Shown here one piece after another: positions 8,087 to 16,736 of a DNA stretch of 64,000 nucleotides. The position numbers and the translations under genes were made by a program. The stretch comes from CBDAQV01 sp965199335 (GTDB taxonomy: Bacteria; Pseudomonadota; Alphaproteobacteria; CALMVH01), in assembly GCA_965199335.1 (NCBI GenBank), contig CBDAQZ010000002.1, positions 253,120 to 317,119 on the forward strand, given 5' to 3'. Each line of letters opens with the position of its first letter. Position 1 is the first letter of the stretch. The notes below the pieces were generated by a model that saw only the letters and a program-made list of their open reading frames with translations, did not search any database and was not told the origin of the DNA.

Positions 8087-8721
8087 GTCTGTGTCTCCGG
8101 CACCAGCGGCACGAACCTGACGGGAAAGAGGTCGCGCCGCACGATGCCGTTCTCGGTGCGCGTGAATTCGGCGACGACCTGATGGATCGGATCCTCGGCG
8201 ATGGGCGTGATCATGATGCCGCCGGGAGCCAGTTGATCCAAGAGAAGCGGCGGCGCTTCCTTGCTGGCGGCGGCGGTGACGATGATGCGGTCGAACGGGG
8301 CCTGCTCGGGCCAGCCCTTCATGCCGTTGCCGGCTTTCGTCGTAACATTGAGCAGCTGCAATTCGAGCAGGATCTTCTCTGCCTCGACCTGCAATTCGCG
8401 CAGCAATTCGATGGTGTAGACGCGGCGCGACAGCATGGCCAGCAGCGCGGTCTGGTAGCCCGAGCCGGTGCCGACTTCCAGCACCTTGTGCGTCTTCTTC
8501 AGCTTAAGCGCCTCGGTCATGGTGGCAACGACCAAAGGCTGGCTGATGGTCTGCCCCATGCCGATCGGCAGGGCGGTATCGTCATAGGCCTTGTCGAGGA
8601 AGCTGGGGGGCACGAAACGCTCGCGCGGGATGCGCTCGATCGCGTTCAGCACGTCCATGTCGCCGATGCCGGAGCGGCGCAGGCTCATCACCAGGCGGAT
8701 CTTGCGCGCCTCGATGCTCAT
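8083..8721 (-). CDS. pcm: Protein-L-isoaspartate O-methyltransferase
   Basis: A 212-residue repair methyltransferase that uses S-adenosylmethionine to methylate isoaspartyl residues in damaged proteins. Seen are the N-terminal IERIPRERFVPPSF, the AYDDTALPIGMGQTISQP motif, the SAM-binding loop VLEVGTGSGYQTA at about residues 80-92, and the C-terminal LFPVRFVPLVP. ATG at 8719-8721 overlaps the surE stop (ATGA), and the stop overlaps the start of the LysM gene in the same way. The pairing surE-pcm-nlpD is very widely conserved in proteobacteria. A second, degenerate PIMT-like gene lies at 22093-22770. Confidence 0.95.
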   Translation of the reverse strand: MSIEARKIRLVMSLRRSGIGDMDVLNAIERIPRERFVPPSFLDKAYDDTALPIGMGQTISQPLVVATMTEALKLKKTHKVLEVGTGSGYQTALLAMLSRRVYTIELLRELQVEAEKILLELQLLNVTTKAGNGMKGWPEQAPFDRIIVTAAASKEAPPLLLDQLAPGGIMITPIAEDPIHQVVAEFTRTENGIVRRDLFPVRFVPLVPETQT

Positions 8722-9494
8722 GCGAACGCCTTGCCCAGCGTGTCGAGCGTTGCGTGATGCGTCATGTCCAGCGTCAGCGGCGTTACCGAGATCGCGCCGC
8801 CACGCAGCACCGAAATATCGGTATCCAGCGGCGCCTCGCCGAGCCCGATAATTCCGCCGATCCAGAAATAGGATTTGCCGTGCGGGTCGGTGCGGTGCGA
8901 CAGGTCGGTCAGCACCCTGTGTTTCCCTTGGCGCACGGCCTGGATGCCGGTGATCTTTTCTCCCGGCTCCAGATCGGGGAAGTTGACGTTGAACAGCACA
9001 TTCGGCGGAATGGTATGCTCCATGATACGCGTCAGGACCTCGACCAGATGCTGTTCCGCCACATGCCAGCGCGGCCCCCTGCTCCAGTCGCCGATTTCCT
9101 GGCTGAAGGCAATTGCCGGGATACCTAGCAAGGTCGCCTCGATCGCTGCGGCGACCGTGCCGGAATAGGTGATGTCGTCGGCGATATTGCGCCCGGCATT
9201 GATGCCCGAGATCACCAGATCCGGTTTGCGGTCGGGAAAAAGATGATCGCTGCCCAGCACGATGCAATCGGTCGGCGTGCCATCGACGGAGTAACGCCGC
9301 TCACCGTATTTCTTCAGGCGGACGGGGCGGAAGAGAGTCAGCGAATGGCTTGACGCCGATTGTTCGGTTTCGGGCGCGCATACCCAGACGTCGGGCGTGA
9401 TGGTTGCGACCAGTTTTTCCAGCAACGCCAGACCGGGCGCGTTGATGCCATCGTCGTTGCAGATCAGAATGCGCAGGGATGACAGGTCAGCCAT
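8718..9494 (-). CDS. surE: 5'/3'-nucleotidase SurE
   Basis: A 258-residue SurE, a metal-dependent survival-protein phosphatase acting on nucleoside monophosphates. The metal-site motif ICNDDGINAPG is at residues 10-20, followed by the APETEQSASSHSLT region, VDGTPTDC, and SGINAGRNIADDITYSGTVAAA. The start ATG (9492-9494) overlaps the 3' end of serS by eight bases. It sits between serS and pcm, as in many alphaproteobacteria. Confidence 0.96.
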   Translation of the reverse strand: MADLSSLRILICNDDGINAPGLALLEKLVATITPDVWVCAPETEQSASSHSLTLFRPVRLKKYGERRYSVDGTPTDCIVLGSDHLFPDRKPDLVISGINAGRNIADDITYSGTVAAAIEATLLGIPAIAFSQEIGDWSRGPRWHVAEQHLVEVLTRIMEHTIPPNVLFNVNFPDLEPGEKITGIQAVRQGKHRVLTDLSHRTDPHGKSYFWIGGIIGLGEAPLDTDISVLRGGAISVTPLTLDMTHHATLDTLGKAFA

Positions 9495-10761
9495 GCCGCT
9501 CGATGCGCTCCACGCCGCCCATGTAAGGTTTCAGGACGGTGGGAATGGTGATCGAGCCATCGCGGTTCTGGTAGTTTTCCATCACCGCGACCAGCGCCCG
9601 ACCCACGGCAACGCCCGACCCGTTCAGCGTGTGCACGAACTGCGTGTCCTTCTCGCCCTTGCGGCGGAACCGCGCCTTCATGCGCCGCCCCTGGAAATCG
9701 CCGCAATTCGAGCAGCTGGAAATCTCGCGGTACATATCCTGCGCCGGCAGCCAGACCTCCAGGTCGTAGGTCTTGCGTGCCGTACCGCCGGTATCACCGC
9801 TGCACAGCAGCATGGTGCGGAACGGCAGTTCCAGCCGCTTCAGGACTTCCTCGGCGCAATTTACCAGGCGGTCGTGTTCGGCTGGCGAGGCGTCCGGCTC
9901 GACGATCGACACCAGCTCTACCTTCCAGAACTGGTGCTGGCGGATCATGCCGCGCGTATCCTTGCCAGCGGCGCCCGCTTCAGAACGAAAGCACGGCGTC
10001 AGGCCGGTCAGGCGCAGGGGCAGGATTTCGGCGTCGACGATCTGGTCCATGACATAGTTGGTCAGGGGCACTTCCGATGTCGGGATCAGCCAGCGCTCGT
10101 CGGTCGTCTGGAAGCTGTTCTCATTGAACTTCGGCAGCTGGCCGGTGCCGAACAAGGCCTGCGAGCGGACCAGCAGCGGCACCCCGCATTCGGTATAGCC
10201 ATGTTCCGCCGTCGCGAGGTCGAGCATGAACTGGCCCAGCGACCGTTCCAGCCGTGCGATCTGTCCCTTCAGAAACGCGAAGCGCGTTCCCGCCATGCGG
10301 CCTGCGGCTTCGAAGTCGATCAGCTTCAGCGACTCACCCAGCGCGACATGGTCCTGCGGGTTCTCTATCTTCTTGGGTTCGCCATGGCGGCGGACTTCAA
10401 CGTTCAGCGCCTCATCCGCGCCATCCGGCACAGCGCCGTCGAGCACGTTGGGCAACATTGCCAGGTGCATGTCCAGTTGATCGGCGAGTGTTTTTTCGTC
10501 CGATTCCAGCTTAGTCAGGCGTTCCTTTATCTCGGCCACGCGGCCCATGATGTTGCCGGCGTCCCTGCCCTGCTGCCTGGCCGCGCCGATCTCCTTCGAA
10601 GCGTTGTTACGCTCCGCCTGTAATTCCTGCATCTCGGTCTGGAAAGCGCGGCGGCGCTGGTCGAGGTCGATGATGTGAGAGGATTGCGACGTCAGGCCCC
10701 GGCGCGCCATGGCGGCATCGAAGGCTTCGGGTTCGTCGCGTATCCAGCGCAAATCAAGCAT
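9487..10761 (-). CDS. serS: Seryl-tRNA synthetase
   Basis: A 424-residue class II seryl-tRNA synthetase. It has the N-terminal coiled-coil arm that grips the long variable arm of tRNA-Ser (about residues 30-110), then motif 2 around TPCFRSEAGAAGKDTRGMIRQHQFWK and motif 3 GSGVAVGRALVAVMENYQ near the C-terminus. Length is normal. It opens the serS-surE-pcm-nlpD operon on the minus strand. In most alphaproteobacteria this gene directly follows tatC; here tatC is 7.6 kb away on the other strand, and a REP-like palindrome starts 14 bases upstream of the serS start. Confidence 0.97.
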   Translation of the reverse strand: MLDLRWIRDEPEAFDAAMARRGLTSQSSHIIDLDQRRRAFQTEMQELQAERNNASKEIGAARQQGRDAGNIMGRVAEIKERLTKLESDEKTLADQLDMHLAMLPNVLDGAVPDGADEALNVEVRRHGEPKKIENPQDHVALGESLKLIDFEAAGRMAGTRFAFLKGQIARLERSLGQFMLDLATAEHGYTECGVPLLVRSQALFGTGQLPKFNENSFQTTDERWLIPTSEVPLTNYVMDQIVDAEILPLRLTGLTPCFRSEAGAAGKDTRGMIRQHQFWKVELVSIVEPDASPAEHDRLVNCAEEVLKRLELPFRTMLLCSGDTGGTARKTYDLEVWLPAQDMYREISSCSNCGDFQGRRMKARFRRKGEKDTQFVHTLNGSGVAVGRALVAVMENYQNRDGSITIPTVLKPYMGGVERIERHG

Positions 10762-10775
10762 GATAATATTCCATC

Positions 10776-10885
10776 GTCATTCCGGACTGAAGGTCCGGAA
10801 TCCATACCGTCGCTGTAGCAAATGCGCACCTCACCGTCCACAGCCTATGGTTTCAGTGCTGTGCACGGTCGGCGCATGGAATGAC
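10776..10885. repeat. REP-like palindromic element, copy 2
   Basis: A 110-base element bounded by GTCATTCC (10776-10783) and GGAATGAC (10878-10885), which are inverted copies. The first arm holds a hairpin, CATTCCGGAC / GTCCGGAATC. It fills nearly all of the space between the serS start and the xthA stop. It marks one end of the proposed inversion; the other end carries the element at 18418-18495. Confidence 0.8.
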
Positions 10886-10886
10886 A

Positions 10887-11645
10887 TCAACCGAGCTCGA
10901 CGATTACCGGCGTATGGTCCGACGGTTTTTCCAGCCCGCGCGGATGCTTGTCGATGACGCATCCCTGCAGGCGGTCGGCGGCCTGCGGTGACAGTAGCAG
11001 GTGATCGATGCGAATGCCCTGGTCGCGTTCCCAGCTGCCGAAATAATCCCAGAACGTATATTGATGCGCCTGGCGGTTCACGGCGCGGAAGGCGTCTGTG
11101 TATCCCATGTGCAGCATCGCGCGGAACAGGCTGCGGCTTTCGGGGCGATACAGCGCATCGCCCTCCCATACCGCTGGATTATGACAATCCTCGGGCTCGG
11201 GAATGACGTTATAGTCGCCGCCCAGCACGATCGGCATACCCGTTTCAAGCAAAGCCGCGGCATGGGCGTTCAAACGCTCCATCCAGGCCAGCTTGTAGGG
11301 AAACTTCGGCGAATCGACCGGATTGCCGTTGGGCAGGTAGATCGAGGCGACTCGAACGCCGTTCACAGTGCCTTCGATGTAACGCGAATGGTCGTCCTCG
11401 GGATCGCCCGGCAGCGCCGTTATGATGTCTGTAACGGGTTCACGCGACAGAATGGCTACGCCGTTATAGCTTTTCTGGCCGACATATTCGGTGCGGTAAC
11501 CAAGTCCCTTGAATTCCAGTTCGGGGAATTCCAGACTTTTTAGTTCCTGAAGCAACAGGACGTCGGGGGTGGCGCTTGCCACCCAATCCAGCGCGATCTG
11601 CAACCGCGCCCGGATCGAGTTGACGTTCCAGGTGGCGATTCTCAC
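10887..11645 (-). CDS. xthA: Exodeoxyribonuclease III
   Basis: A 252-residue AP endonuclease/3'-5' exonuclease of the ExoIII family for base excision repair. Visible marks are MRIATWNVNSIRARL, the metal-binding LLLQELKS near residue 34, GGDYNVIPEPEDCHNP, and the C-terminal IRIDHLLLSPQAAD and SDHTPVIVEL. The start is GTG at 11643-11645, which overlaps the erpA stop (GTGA), so the two genes are translationally coupled. Length is normal for the family. Confidence 0.96.
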   Translation of the reverse strand: MRIATWNVNSIRARLQIALDWVASATPDVLLLQELKSLEFPELEFKGLGYRTEYVGQKSYNGVAILSREPVTDIITALPGDPEDDHSRYIEGTVNGVRVASIYLPNGNPVDSPKFPYKLAWMERLNAHAAALLETGMPIVLGGDYNVIPEPEDCHNPAVWEGDALYRPESRSLFRAMLHMGYTDAFRAVNRQAHQYTFWDYFGSWERDQGIRIDHLLLSPQAADRLQGCVIDKHPRGLEKPSDHTPVIVELG

Positions 11646-11992
11646 TTAGCTGAGAAGCTGGTCCCGCAGCCGCAGGTCGAAGCGGCGTTCGGGTTGCGGA
11701 CCTCGAAATAGGATCCCATCAGCGTCTCGACGAAGTTCACTTCCGAGCCGACCAGCAGGTCCAGCGACACGTCATCGGCCACGATCTCGGCACCATCGCG
11801 CTCGAAAACCCTATCGTCGCCAGTGACTTGGTCGGTGAACTCGAACTTATACTTGAAGCCCTGGCAGCCGCCGCCCAGCACGGCGACGCGCAGTTTCAGC
11901 GGCTTGCCGTCCTTCGCCTGCATTGCCTTGATCCGGCGCGCGGCGCTTTCGCTGACGGTCAAGCCGGTTTCGATTCTGCTGATTTCGTTCAT
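11642..11992 (-). CDS. erpA: A-type iron-sulfur cluster insertion protein ErpA
   Basis: A 116-residue HesB/IscA-type protein that carries Fe-S clusters to target enzymes. The three conserved cysteines are present in GGGCQGFKY (Cys43) and near the C-terminus in STCGCGTSF. ATG at 11990-11992 is preceded by an AAGGAG ribosome binding site. A longer open frame extends to 13225 but is antisense to dgt and not coding. A sigma70-like promoter lies upstream (12016-12043). It is divergent from dgt, a common alphaproteobacterial arrangement, and heads an erpA-xthA pair. Confidence 0.93.
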   Translation of the reverse strand: MNEISRIETGLTVSESAARRIKAMQAKDGKPLKLRVAVLGGGCQGFKYKFEFTDQVTGDDRVFERDGAEIVADDVSLDLLVGSEVNFVETLMGSYFEVRNPNAASTCGCGTSFSAK

Positions 11993-12015
11993 CGCCAAAT
12001 CTCCTTGTTGACTTG

Positions 12016-12043
12016 AGTATAGCGCGGATTTGCTCTGGATCAA
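12016..12043 (-). promoter_or_regulatory. Sigma70-like promoter for erpA-xthA
   Basis: On the minus strand a -35 like TTGATC (12038-12043) is separated by 16 bases from a -10 like TATACT (12016-12021). The AAGGAG ribosome binding site and the erpA ATG follow about 25 bases downstream. The spacing and sequences are good matches to the housekeeping consensus. Confidence 0.55.
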
Positions 12044-12070
12044 ACCATCAGAACCCTTAAACTGCATGCC

Positions 12071-13261
12071 ATGCTGGATACAATAAAGCCTTCCTATGGG
12101 GGAAAAGCAGGATTCGCCTGCGATCCGGCCCTGTCGCGGGGCCGCCTGACGCCGGAGGGTGAAAGCTCGACCCGGACCGTCTTCCAGCGCGATCGCGACC
12201 GGATCATCCATTCGGGCGCCTTTCGCAAGCTGCAGTACAAGACGCAGGTCTTCGTCTATCACGAGGGCGACTACTACCGCACCCGCCTGACCCATAGCAT
12301 CGAGGTGGCCCAGATCGCCCGCTCGATCTGCCGGGTGCTGGGCCTTAACGAGGATCTGGGCGAAGCTTTGGCCTTGGCGCATGATCTTGGCCACACCTGC
12401 TTCGGCCATGCCGGGGAGGACGCGCTGCATGCCTGCATGGCCGATTACGGCGGCTTCGATCATAACGACCAGGCGCTGCGCATCGTCACCCAGCTGGAAC
12501 GCCGGTATGCCGATTTCGATGGGTTGAACCTGACATGGGAAACGCTGGAGGGCCTGGTCAAGCACAACGGCCCCGTCCTGCCGCTGCGACATGGCAAGCG
12601 GCTGGGCACGACCACCGAGGCATTCAATGCCGTCTACGATCTGGAACTCGGCAGCTATGCCTCGGTCGAGGCGCAGGTCGCGGCTTTGGCGGACGACATC
12701 GCCTACAACAATCACGATCTCGACGACGGCCTGCGCGCCGGGGCATTCACCATCGAGCAGCTGCGTGAGCTGCCTATCGTCGGTCCGGCGATCGCCGCCG
12801 TGGAGGCCAACAAAGGTGAACTGGAGAAATCGCGCCTGACCCACGAGGTAATCCGCTATACGATCAACTACATGGTCCTTGATGTGCTTGCCGAAACGCG
12901 GCGGCGGCTGGAAGATCTGCAGCCTCAATCGGTCGATGACGTGCGGGGTGCCGGTCAGGCCGTGGTCGCTTTTTCCGAAAGCTTCCGTACCGACGAGAAG
13001 GACCTGCGCCACTTCCTGAAAACACATCTGTATCGCCATTACCGCGTCAACCGCATGACCAGCAAGGCGCGGCGGGTGGTGACCGATCTGTTCGATATCT
13101 TCCTGCGCGAGCCCGAATGCCTGCCGCCCGACTGGCGCGCGCCGACTGCGGAGAAGACGGAGCAGGCGCGATTGATCGCGGATTACATCGCCGGCATGAC
13201 CGACCGCTACGCGCTGACGGAGCATGGCCGGCTATTCGACCTGCATATGCCGACGCTATGA
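12071..13261 (+). CDS. dgt: Deoxyguanosinetriphosphate triphosphohydrolase-like HD protein
   Basis: A 396-residue HD-domain protein of the dGTPase family, which removes triphosphate from dGTP. The metal site is seen as RLTHSIEVAQIARS (His75) and HDLGHTCFGHAGEDAL (HD at 104-105), with the third ligand in LADDIAYNNHDLDDGL. The opening FQRDRDRIIHSGAFRKL is typical. The stop overlaps the next start by four bases (ATGA). It heads the plus-strand operon dgt-argS remnant-SPOR-nagZ-scpAB-tatBC. Length and motifs fit the shorter, type 2 family found in alphaproteobacteria. Confidence 0.93.
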   Translation: MLDTIKPSYGGKAGFACDPALSRGRLTPEGESSTRTVFQRDRDRIIHSGAFRKLQYKTQVFVYHEGDYYRTRLTHSIEVAQIARSICRVLGLNEDLGEALALAHDLGHTCFGHAGEDALHACMADYGGFDHNDQALRIVTQLERRYADFDGLNLTWETLEGLVKHNGPVLPLRHGKRLGTTTEAFNAVYDLELGSYASVEAQVAALADDIAYNNHDLDDGLRAGAFTIEQLRELPIVGPAIAAVEANKGELEKSRLTHEVIRYTINYMVLDVLAETRRRLEDLQPQSVDDVRGAGQAVVAFSESFRTDEKDLRHFLKTHLYRHYRVNRMTSKARRVVTDLFDIFLREPECLPPDWRAPTAEKTEQARLIADYIAGMTDRYALTEHGRLFDLHMPTL

Positions 13262-14007
13262 ACATCTTCGAGACATACGAACACCTGATCCGCGTCGAGC
13301 TCGAGCGGATGGTCTCTGCCGGCAATCTGGCGCCCGCCGATTTCAGCCGCGTCACGGTCGAGCCGGTGCGGGAGGCAGCCCATGGCGACCTGACCACCAA
13401 CGCCGCCCTGATCGCATCGGGCAAAGCCGACAAGGAGAGCCTGGCGCAGATTCTGGCCCGGCATTTCGTATCGTTGCACGATGTCATCACCGCGAAGGCC
13501 GCAGAGAACGGCCTGATCAATCTGCGCATCAAGCCGATCGTCTGGCATCGCGTCGTAAGCGGTATACTGCATGGATCTAGGGGCAAGGATCCCTGCACGG
13601 GCATCAGCTACGATACCGCTGCCGACCTGACCATCAGCGATCCAGTCTTCAGTATCCAGCATACACGCACATTATGTTGCACTGTGCTGCGCCAGGCCAA
13701 GACGGTACTGGCCCGTGACCTGTCGGATAACGCGCTTGCGGCCGTCTCGCTCGCCGGGTTGTCCGGTGAAAGCGACCTGGCACTTATGCGCAAGCTCGCA
13801 GGCTGGCATCACGCGCAGGGCAGCGCCGCCGCACGGCCGCAAAAAGTTTACGCTCAGGAGCTTGCCGCTGCCTTCCGTGCGTTCTGCGCCGACCAGACGG
13901 GCAATGCCGCGCTGGGATTCGTTTCTACAAAGTCCTTCGATCTCAGCCTTGCCCGGCTGGCGCTGGTCCGCAGTGTTGCGATCGTGCTCGAGGAATTCGC
14001 CGCATGA
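13258..14007 (+). CDS. ArgS-derived protein lacking the catalytic domain (N-terminal plus DALR anticodon-binding domains)
   Basis: A 249-residue protein; true arginyl-tRNA synthetases are about 550-600. Residues 1-97 match the ArgS N-terminal additional domain (VEPVREAAHGDLTTNAAL at about 34-51, NGLINLRIKP near 84-93). A short linker (about 100-127) then leads straight into DPVFSIQHTR at 128-137, which corresponds to the DPVFYVQYAHAR of real ArgS just before the DALR anticodon-binding domain, and the DALR domain fills the rest. The whole Rossmann catalytic core, with HIGH and KMSKS, is absent. Frame, start overlap with dgt (ATGA) and stop overlap with the SPOR gene (ATGA) are intact. Several usually invariant residues at the junction have changed, so the loss is probably old. 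It cannot charge tRNA; a tRNA-binding role is an inference. A complete argS must lie elsewhere. Confidence 0.85.
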   Translation: MNIFETYEHLIRVELERMVSAGNLAPADFSRVTVEPVREAAHGDLTTNAALIASGKADKESLAQILARHFVSLHDVITAKAAENGLINLRIKPIVWHRVVSGILHGSRGKDPCTGISYDTAADLTISDPVFSIQHTRTLCCTVLRQAKTVLARDLSDNALAAVSLAGLSGESDLALMRKLAGWHHAQGSAAARPQKVYAQELAAAFRAFCADQTGNAALGFVSTKSFDLSLARLALVRSVAIVLEEFAA

Positions 14008-14912
14008 GCCGCAAAGCCAAGGGCGACGACCGCCAGGAACCGCAGTTCGGTTATCAGTACCGACGGCAGGAACCCTATCTGGAAGAACCGCGCGCCGCGC
14101 CACGCCAGCCGGCCGCTCGCAGACGGCGGGAGCGTTCCATAATTCCCCTGTTCCTCGCCGGTGCAACGCTGATCGTGTTCGCAGGCTTCATCTGGGTGTC
14201 GTATGTCAAGGGACCGAAAATCGTCAGTGGCCAACTGCCCGTCATCACAGCCGATCCCAGTCCTGTGAAAATAAAGCCTGACAAGGCCGGCGGCACCGAC
14301 ATCCCGTTTCAGGATACGACGGTCTATGACGATCTGAACCAGACCAAGCAGAAGCATAAGGCGACCGAGGTCGAGCATCTGCTGCAACCACCCGAACAAC
14401 CGTTGCCGATGCCCGCCCCGCCCGCACCTGTGGCTCCCGCTACCGAGGTCCAGCCTGCGCCGGACCAGAAGTCCGTTCAGGAAAATACTTTGCCGGCCCC
14501 TCCTCCCGCTTCGGTGCCGGCTCCTGCGCCGAAGGCTGCCGAGAGCGAGCCTGCCGACCACAGTGACGATGAGGCCGCACTGGCTCCGGCGGAACCGGCA
14601 AAGCTGCCGCCGCCTCCGGCTGTGAAAATAGAAAAGCCGGTATCGAAGACGGTACCGGCAACGGGCGGGCATTCCACAATCCAGCTTGGTTCCTTCCATG
14701 ACGAAGCCGCCGCCGATGGAGAATGGAAGCGGCTGAAGGGACGATACAGCGACCAGCTCTCGGCGCTGTCACCCACCGTCCAGCGCGTCGATCTGGGCGA
14801 CAAGGGCATCTGGTATCGCCTGCGCGCGGGTCCCCTGGGTCCCGATCAGGCGAAGACAACATGCGCGACACTCAAGGATTCGAATGTTCCCTGCATCGTA
14901 TCCACGCACTGA
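14004..14912 (+). CDS. SPOR-domain membrane protein
   Basis: A 302-residue bitopic inner-membrane protein. A basic cytoplasmic N-terminus (RRRRER near 40) is followed by one membrane helix at about residues 46-66, a long Pro/Ala/Glu-rich periplasmic linker (about 70-220), and a SPOR domain at about 222-302 (starting GHSTIQLGSFHDEAAAD and ending near IWYRLRAGPLGPDQA). SPOR domains bind denuded peptidoglycan at division sites. The gene lies between the ArgS position and nagZ, its usual place in alphaproteobacteria. Both ends overlap neighbours. Confidence 0.9.
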   Translation: MSRKAKGDDRQEPQFGYQYRRQEPYLEEPRAAPRQPAARRRRERSIIPLFLAGATLIVFAGFIWVSYVKGPKIVSGQLPVITADPSPVKIKPDKAGGTDIPFQDTTVYDDLNQTKQKHKATEVEHLLQPPEQPLPMPAPPAPVAPATEVQPAPDQKSVQENTLPAPPPASVPAPAPKAAESEPADHSDDEAALAPAEPAKLPPPPAVKIEKPVSKTVPATGGHSTIQLGSFHDEAAADGEWKRLKGRYSDQLSALSPTVQRVDLGDKGIWYRLRAGPLGPDQAKTTCATLKDSNVPCIVSTH

Positions 14913-15960
14913 CACCTTGCCGAAGGCTATCATCGTCGGCTGCTCGGGCACGGTGCTGAGCGACGACGAGAAGCGTTTCTTCCGCGACTTCGATCCGCTG
15001 GGTTTCATCCTGTTCACGCGCAATCTGGACAACCCCGACCAGGTCCGCGGGCTTACCGCGTCGTTGCGCGAATGCGTGGGACGCGAGGATGCCCCGATCC
15101 TGACCGACATGGAAGGCGGCCGCATCGCCACGCTGAAGCCGCCGCACTGGCCGGTGTTCCCGCCGATGCGGATGTTTGGAAAGATGTTCGCGGAAAATCC
15201 GAAGACGGCCAATGATGCATGTTTTCACAATGCATGGTTGATCGCTTACGAGCTTGTGAAATTAGGCATCACCGTAAATTGCGCCCCCGTCGCCGATCTG
15301 CATTTCGACGGCGCACACGATGTGATCGGCGATCGTGCGTTTGGTAGTGACGCAGGCACGGTGGCCGATCTGGCATCCAGCGTCTGCAATGGTCTACAGG
15401 CCGGCGGTGTCACGCCCGTGATCAAACACATACCTGGTCATGGTCGCGCGACTGTCGATAGCCATGCGGAACTGCCTGTGGTGGACATACCGCGCGAAAC
15501 CCTCGAGCAAACCGATTTTGACTCGTTCCGTCAGGTTTTTTCGCGTTTTTCCCTGCCATGGGCCATGTCGGCGCATGTGAAATATACGGCGATCGATCCC
15601 GATCGTCCGGCTTCGACTTCGGGTACGATTGTGGCGGAAATTATTCGTATGTCGATGGGTTTCCCGGGTGTCTTGATCGCTGACGATATCGGTATGTCGG
15701 CACTTAGCGGCACACTGGCCGAAAGAGCCGAGGCGACGCTGTCATGTGGCAACGATCTTACGATGCATTGCAGTGGGATGCTGGATGAAATGAAAAGCAT
15801 GGCCGCTGCCGTGCGGCGCATAACCCCCGATAGCTATGCCCGGCTTTCGGCAGCCGATCTGCTGCCGGCTAAGATACGTCGCGATGAACCTGCCCGGAAG
15901 CATGAAGCGGATCAGGCACGTGCCCGCCTGCGCGAGTCGATCCGGGGATACGGCGCATGA
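14884..15960 (+). CDS. nagZ: Beta-N-acetylhexosaminidase NagZ
   Basis: A 358-residue glycoside hydrolase family 3 enzyme that removes N-acetylglucosamine from anhydromuropeptides during peptidoglycan recycling. Marks are DMEGGR at 75-80 (DQEGG in most relatives), KHIPGHGRATVDSHAELPVV with the catalytic His loop, and LIADDIGMSAL holding the nucleophile Asp. The ATG at 14884 has AAGGA at the right distance and overlaps the SPOR gene by 29 bases; a TTG at 14917 is the alternative. Base composition changes inside the gene: a 60-base sample at 15061 is 67 % GC while samples at 15241 and 15601 are 52-53 %. The next gene starts within its stop (ATGA). Confidence 0.93.
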   Translation: MFPASYPRTDTLPKAIIVGCSGTVLSDDEKRFFRDFDPLGFILFTRNLDNPDQVRGLTASLRECVGREDAPILTDMEGGRIATLKPPHWPVFPPMRMFGKMFAENPKTANDACFHNAWLIAYELVKLGITVNCAPVADLHFDGAHDVIGDRAFGSDAGTVADLASSVCNGLQAGGVTPVIKHIPGHGRATVDSHAELPVVDIPRETLEQTDFDSFRQVFSRFSLPWAMSAHVKYTAIDPDRPASTSGTIVAEIIRMSMGFPGVLIADDIGMSALSGTLAERAEATLSCGNDLTMHCSGMLDEMKSMAAAVRRITPDSYARLSAADLLPAKIRRDEPARKHEADQARARLRESIRGYGA

Positions 15961-16736
15961 CAATCACCTTCGCCGAAGACGAACCGGTCGTGGTTGTCGA
16001 CAACCAGTTCATCCTCGACCTCGACGGATTCGATGGGCCGATCGACCTTCTGCTGCAGCTGGCGCGCGACAAGAAGATCGACCTGACGAAGCTGTCGATC
16101 ACCGCGCTTGCCGATCAGTACATAGCCTTCATCGACCGCGCACGGCACCTGCGGCTTGAAATCGCGGCGGATTACCTGGTGATGGCGGCGTGGCTCGCGT
16201 ACCTCAAATCCCGCCTTCTGCTGCCCAGCACGGATGACGAAAGCGAACCGAGCACCGAGGATCTGGCCGAGGCGCTGGCTTTCCAGCTGCGCCGGCTCGA
16301 TGCGATGCGCGACGCCGGGCAGAAGCTGATCGAACGTCCGCGCCTCGGTTCGTCACTATTGCCCCGCGGTGAGCCTGAGACATTCGCGCCGGTGGGGACG
16401 GCGCCGGTATCGCTGACATTGTTCGCGCTGCTGGATGCCTATTCCGCCTGCCGTGCCCGCGCCGAGAAGCCGCAGCATTACGAGATCGCGCCGCTCAACC
16501 TCGACTCCATAGAAAGCGCGCTGGAGCGGCTGGCCGGTGTTCTGGGCAGGCTGCCTGACTGGTCGGTGCTGAGCGGTTTCCTGCCGCCGCCGCAATCGTC
16601 GCTTCTCAAGCAACGCGCGTCCCTCGCCGCGACGTTCGGGGCTACCCTGGAACTGGTCAAGCGCGGAGAAATCGAGGTGCGACAGGCGGGTCCGTTCGCA
16701 CCGATCTTTATCAAGGGTGCTACCGATGAACGATGA
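15957..16736 (+). CDS. scpA: Segregation and condensation protein A
   Basis: A 259-residue kleisin that joins the SMC heads with ScpB for chromosome segregation. It shows the N-terminal FILDLDGFDGPIDLLLQLAR, KIDLTKLSITALADQYIAF and AADYLVMAAWLAYLKSRLLLP, the usual ScpA signature, and a C-terminal winged-helix-like tail. It overlaps nagZ by four bases and scpB by eleven, so it is co-translated with both. Confidence 0.95.
   Translation: MTITFAEDEPVVVVDNQFILDLDGFDGPIDLLLQLARDKKIDLTKLSITALADQYIAFIDRARHLRLEIAADYLVMAAWLAYLKSRLLLPSTDDESEPSTEDLAEALAFQLRRLDAMRDAGQKLIERPRLGSSLLPRGEPETFAPVGTAPVSLTLFALLDAYSACRARAEKPQHYEIAPLNLDSIESALERLAGVLGRLPDWSVLSGFLPPPQSSLLKQRASLAATFGATLELVKRGEIEVRQAGPFAPIFIKGATDER

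Noticed and set aside
11993..13225. Upstream extension of the erpA frame
   Set aside because: Antisense to dgt; ErpA has its own ribosome binding site and promoter at the shorter start.
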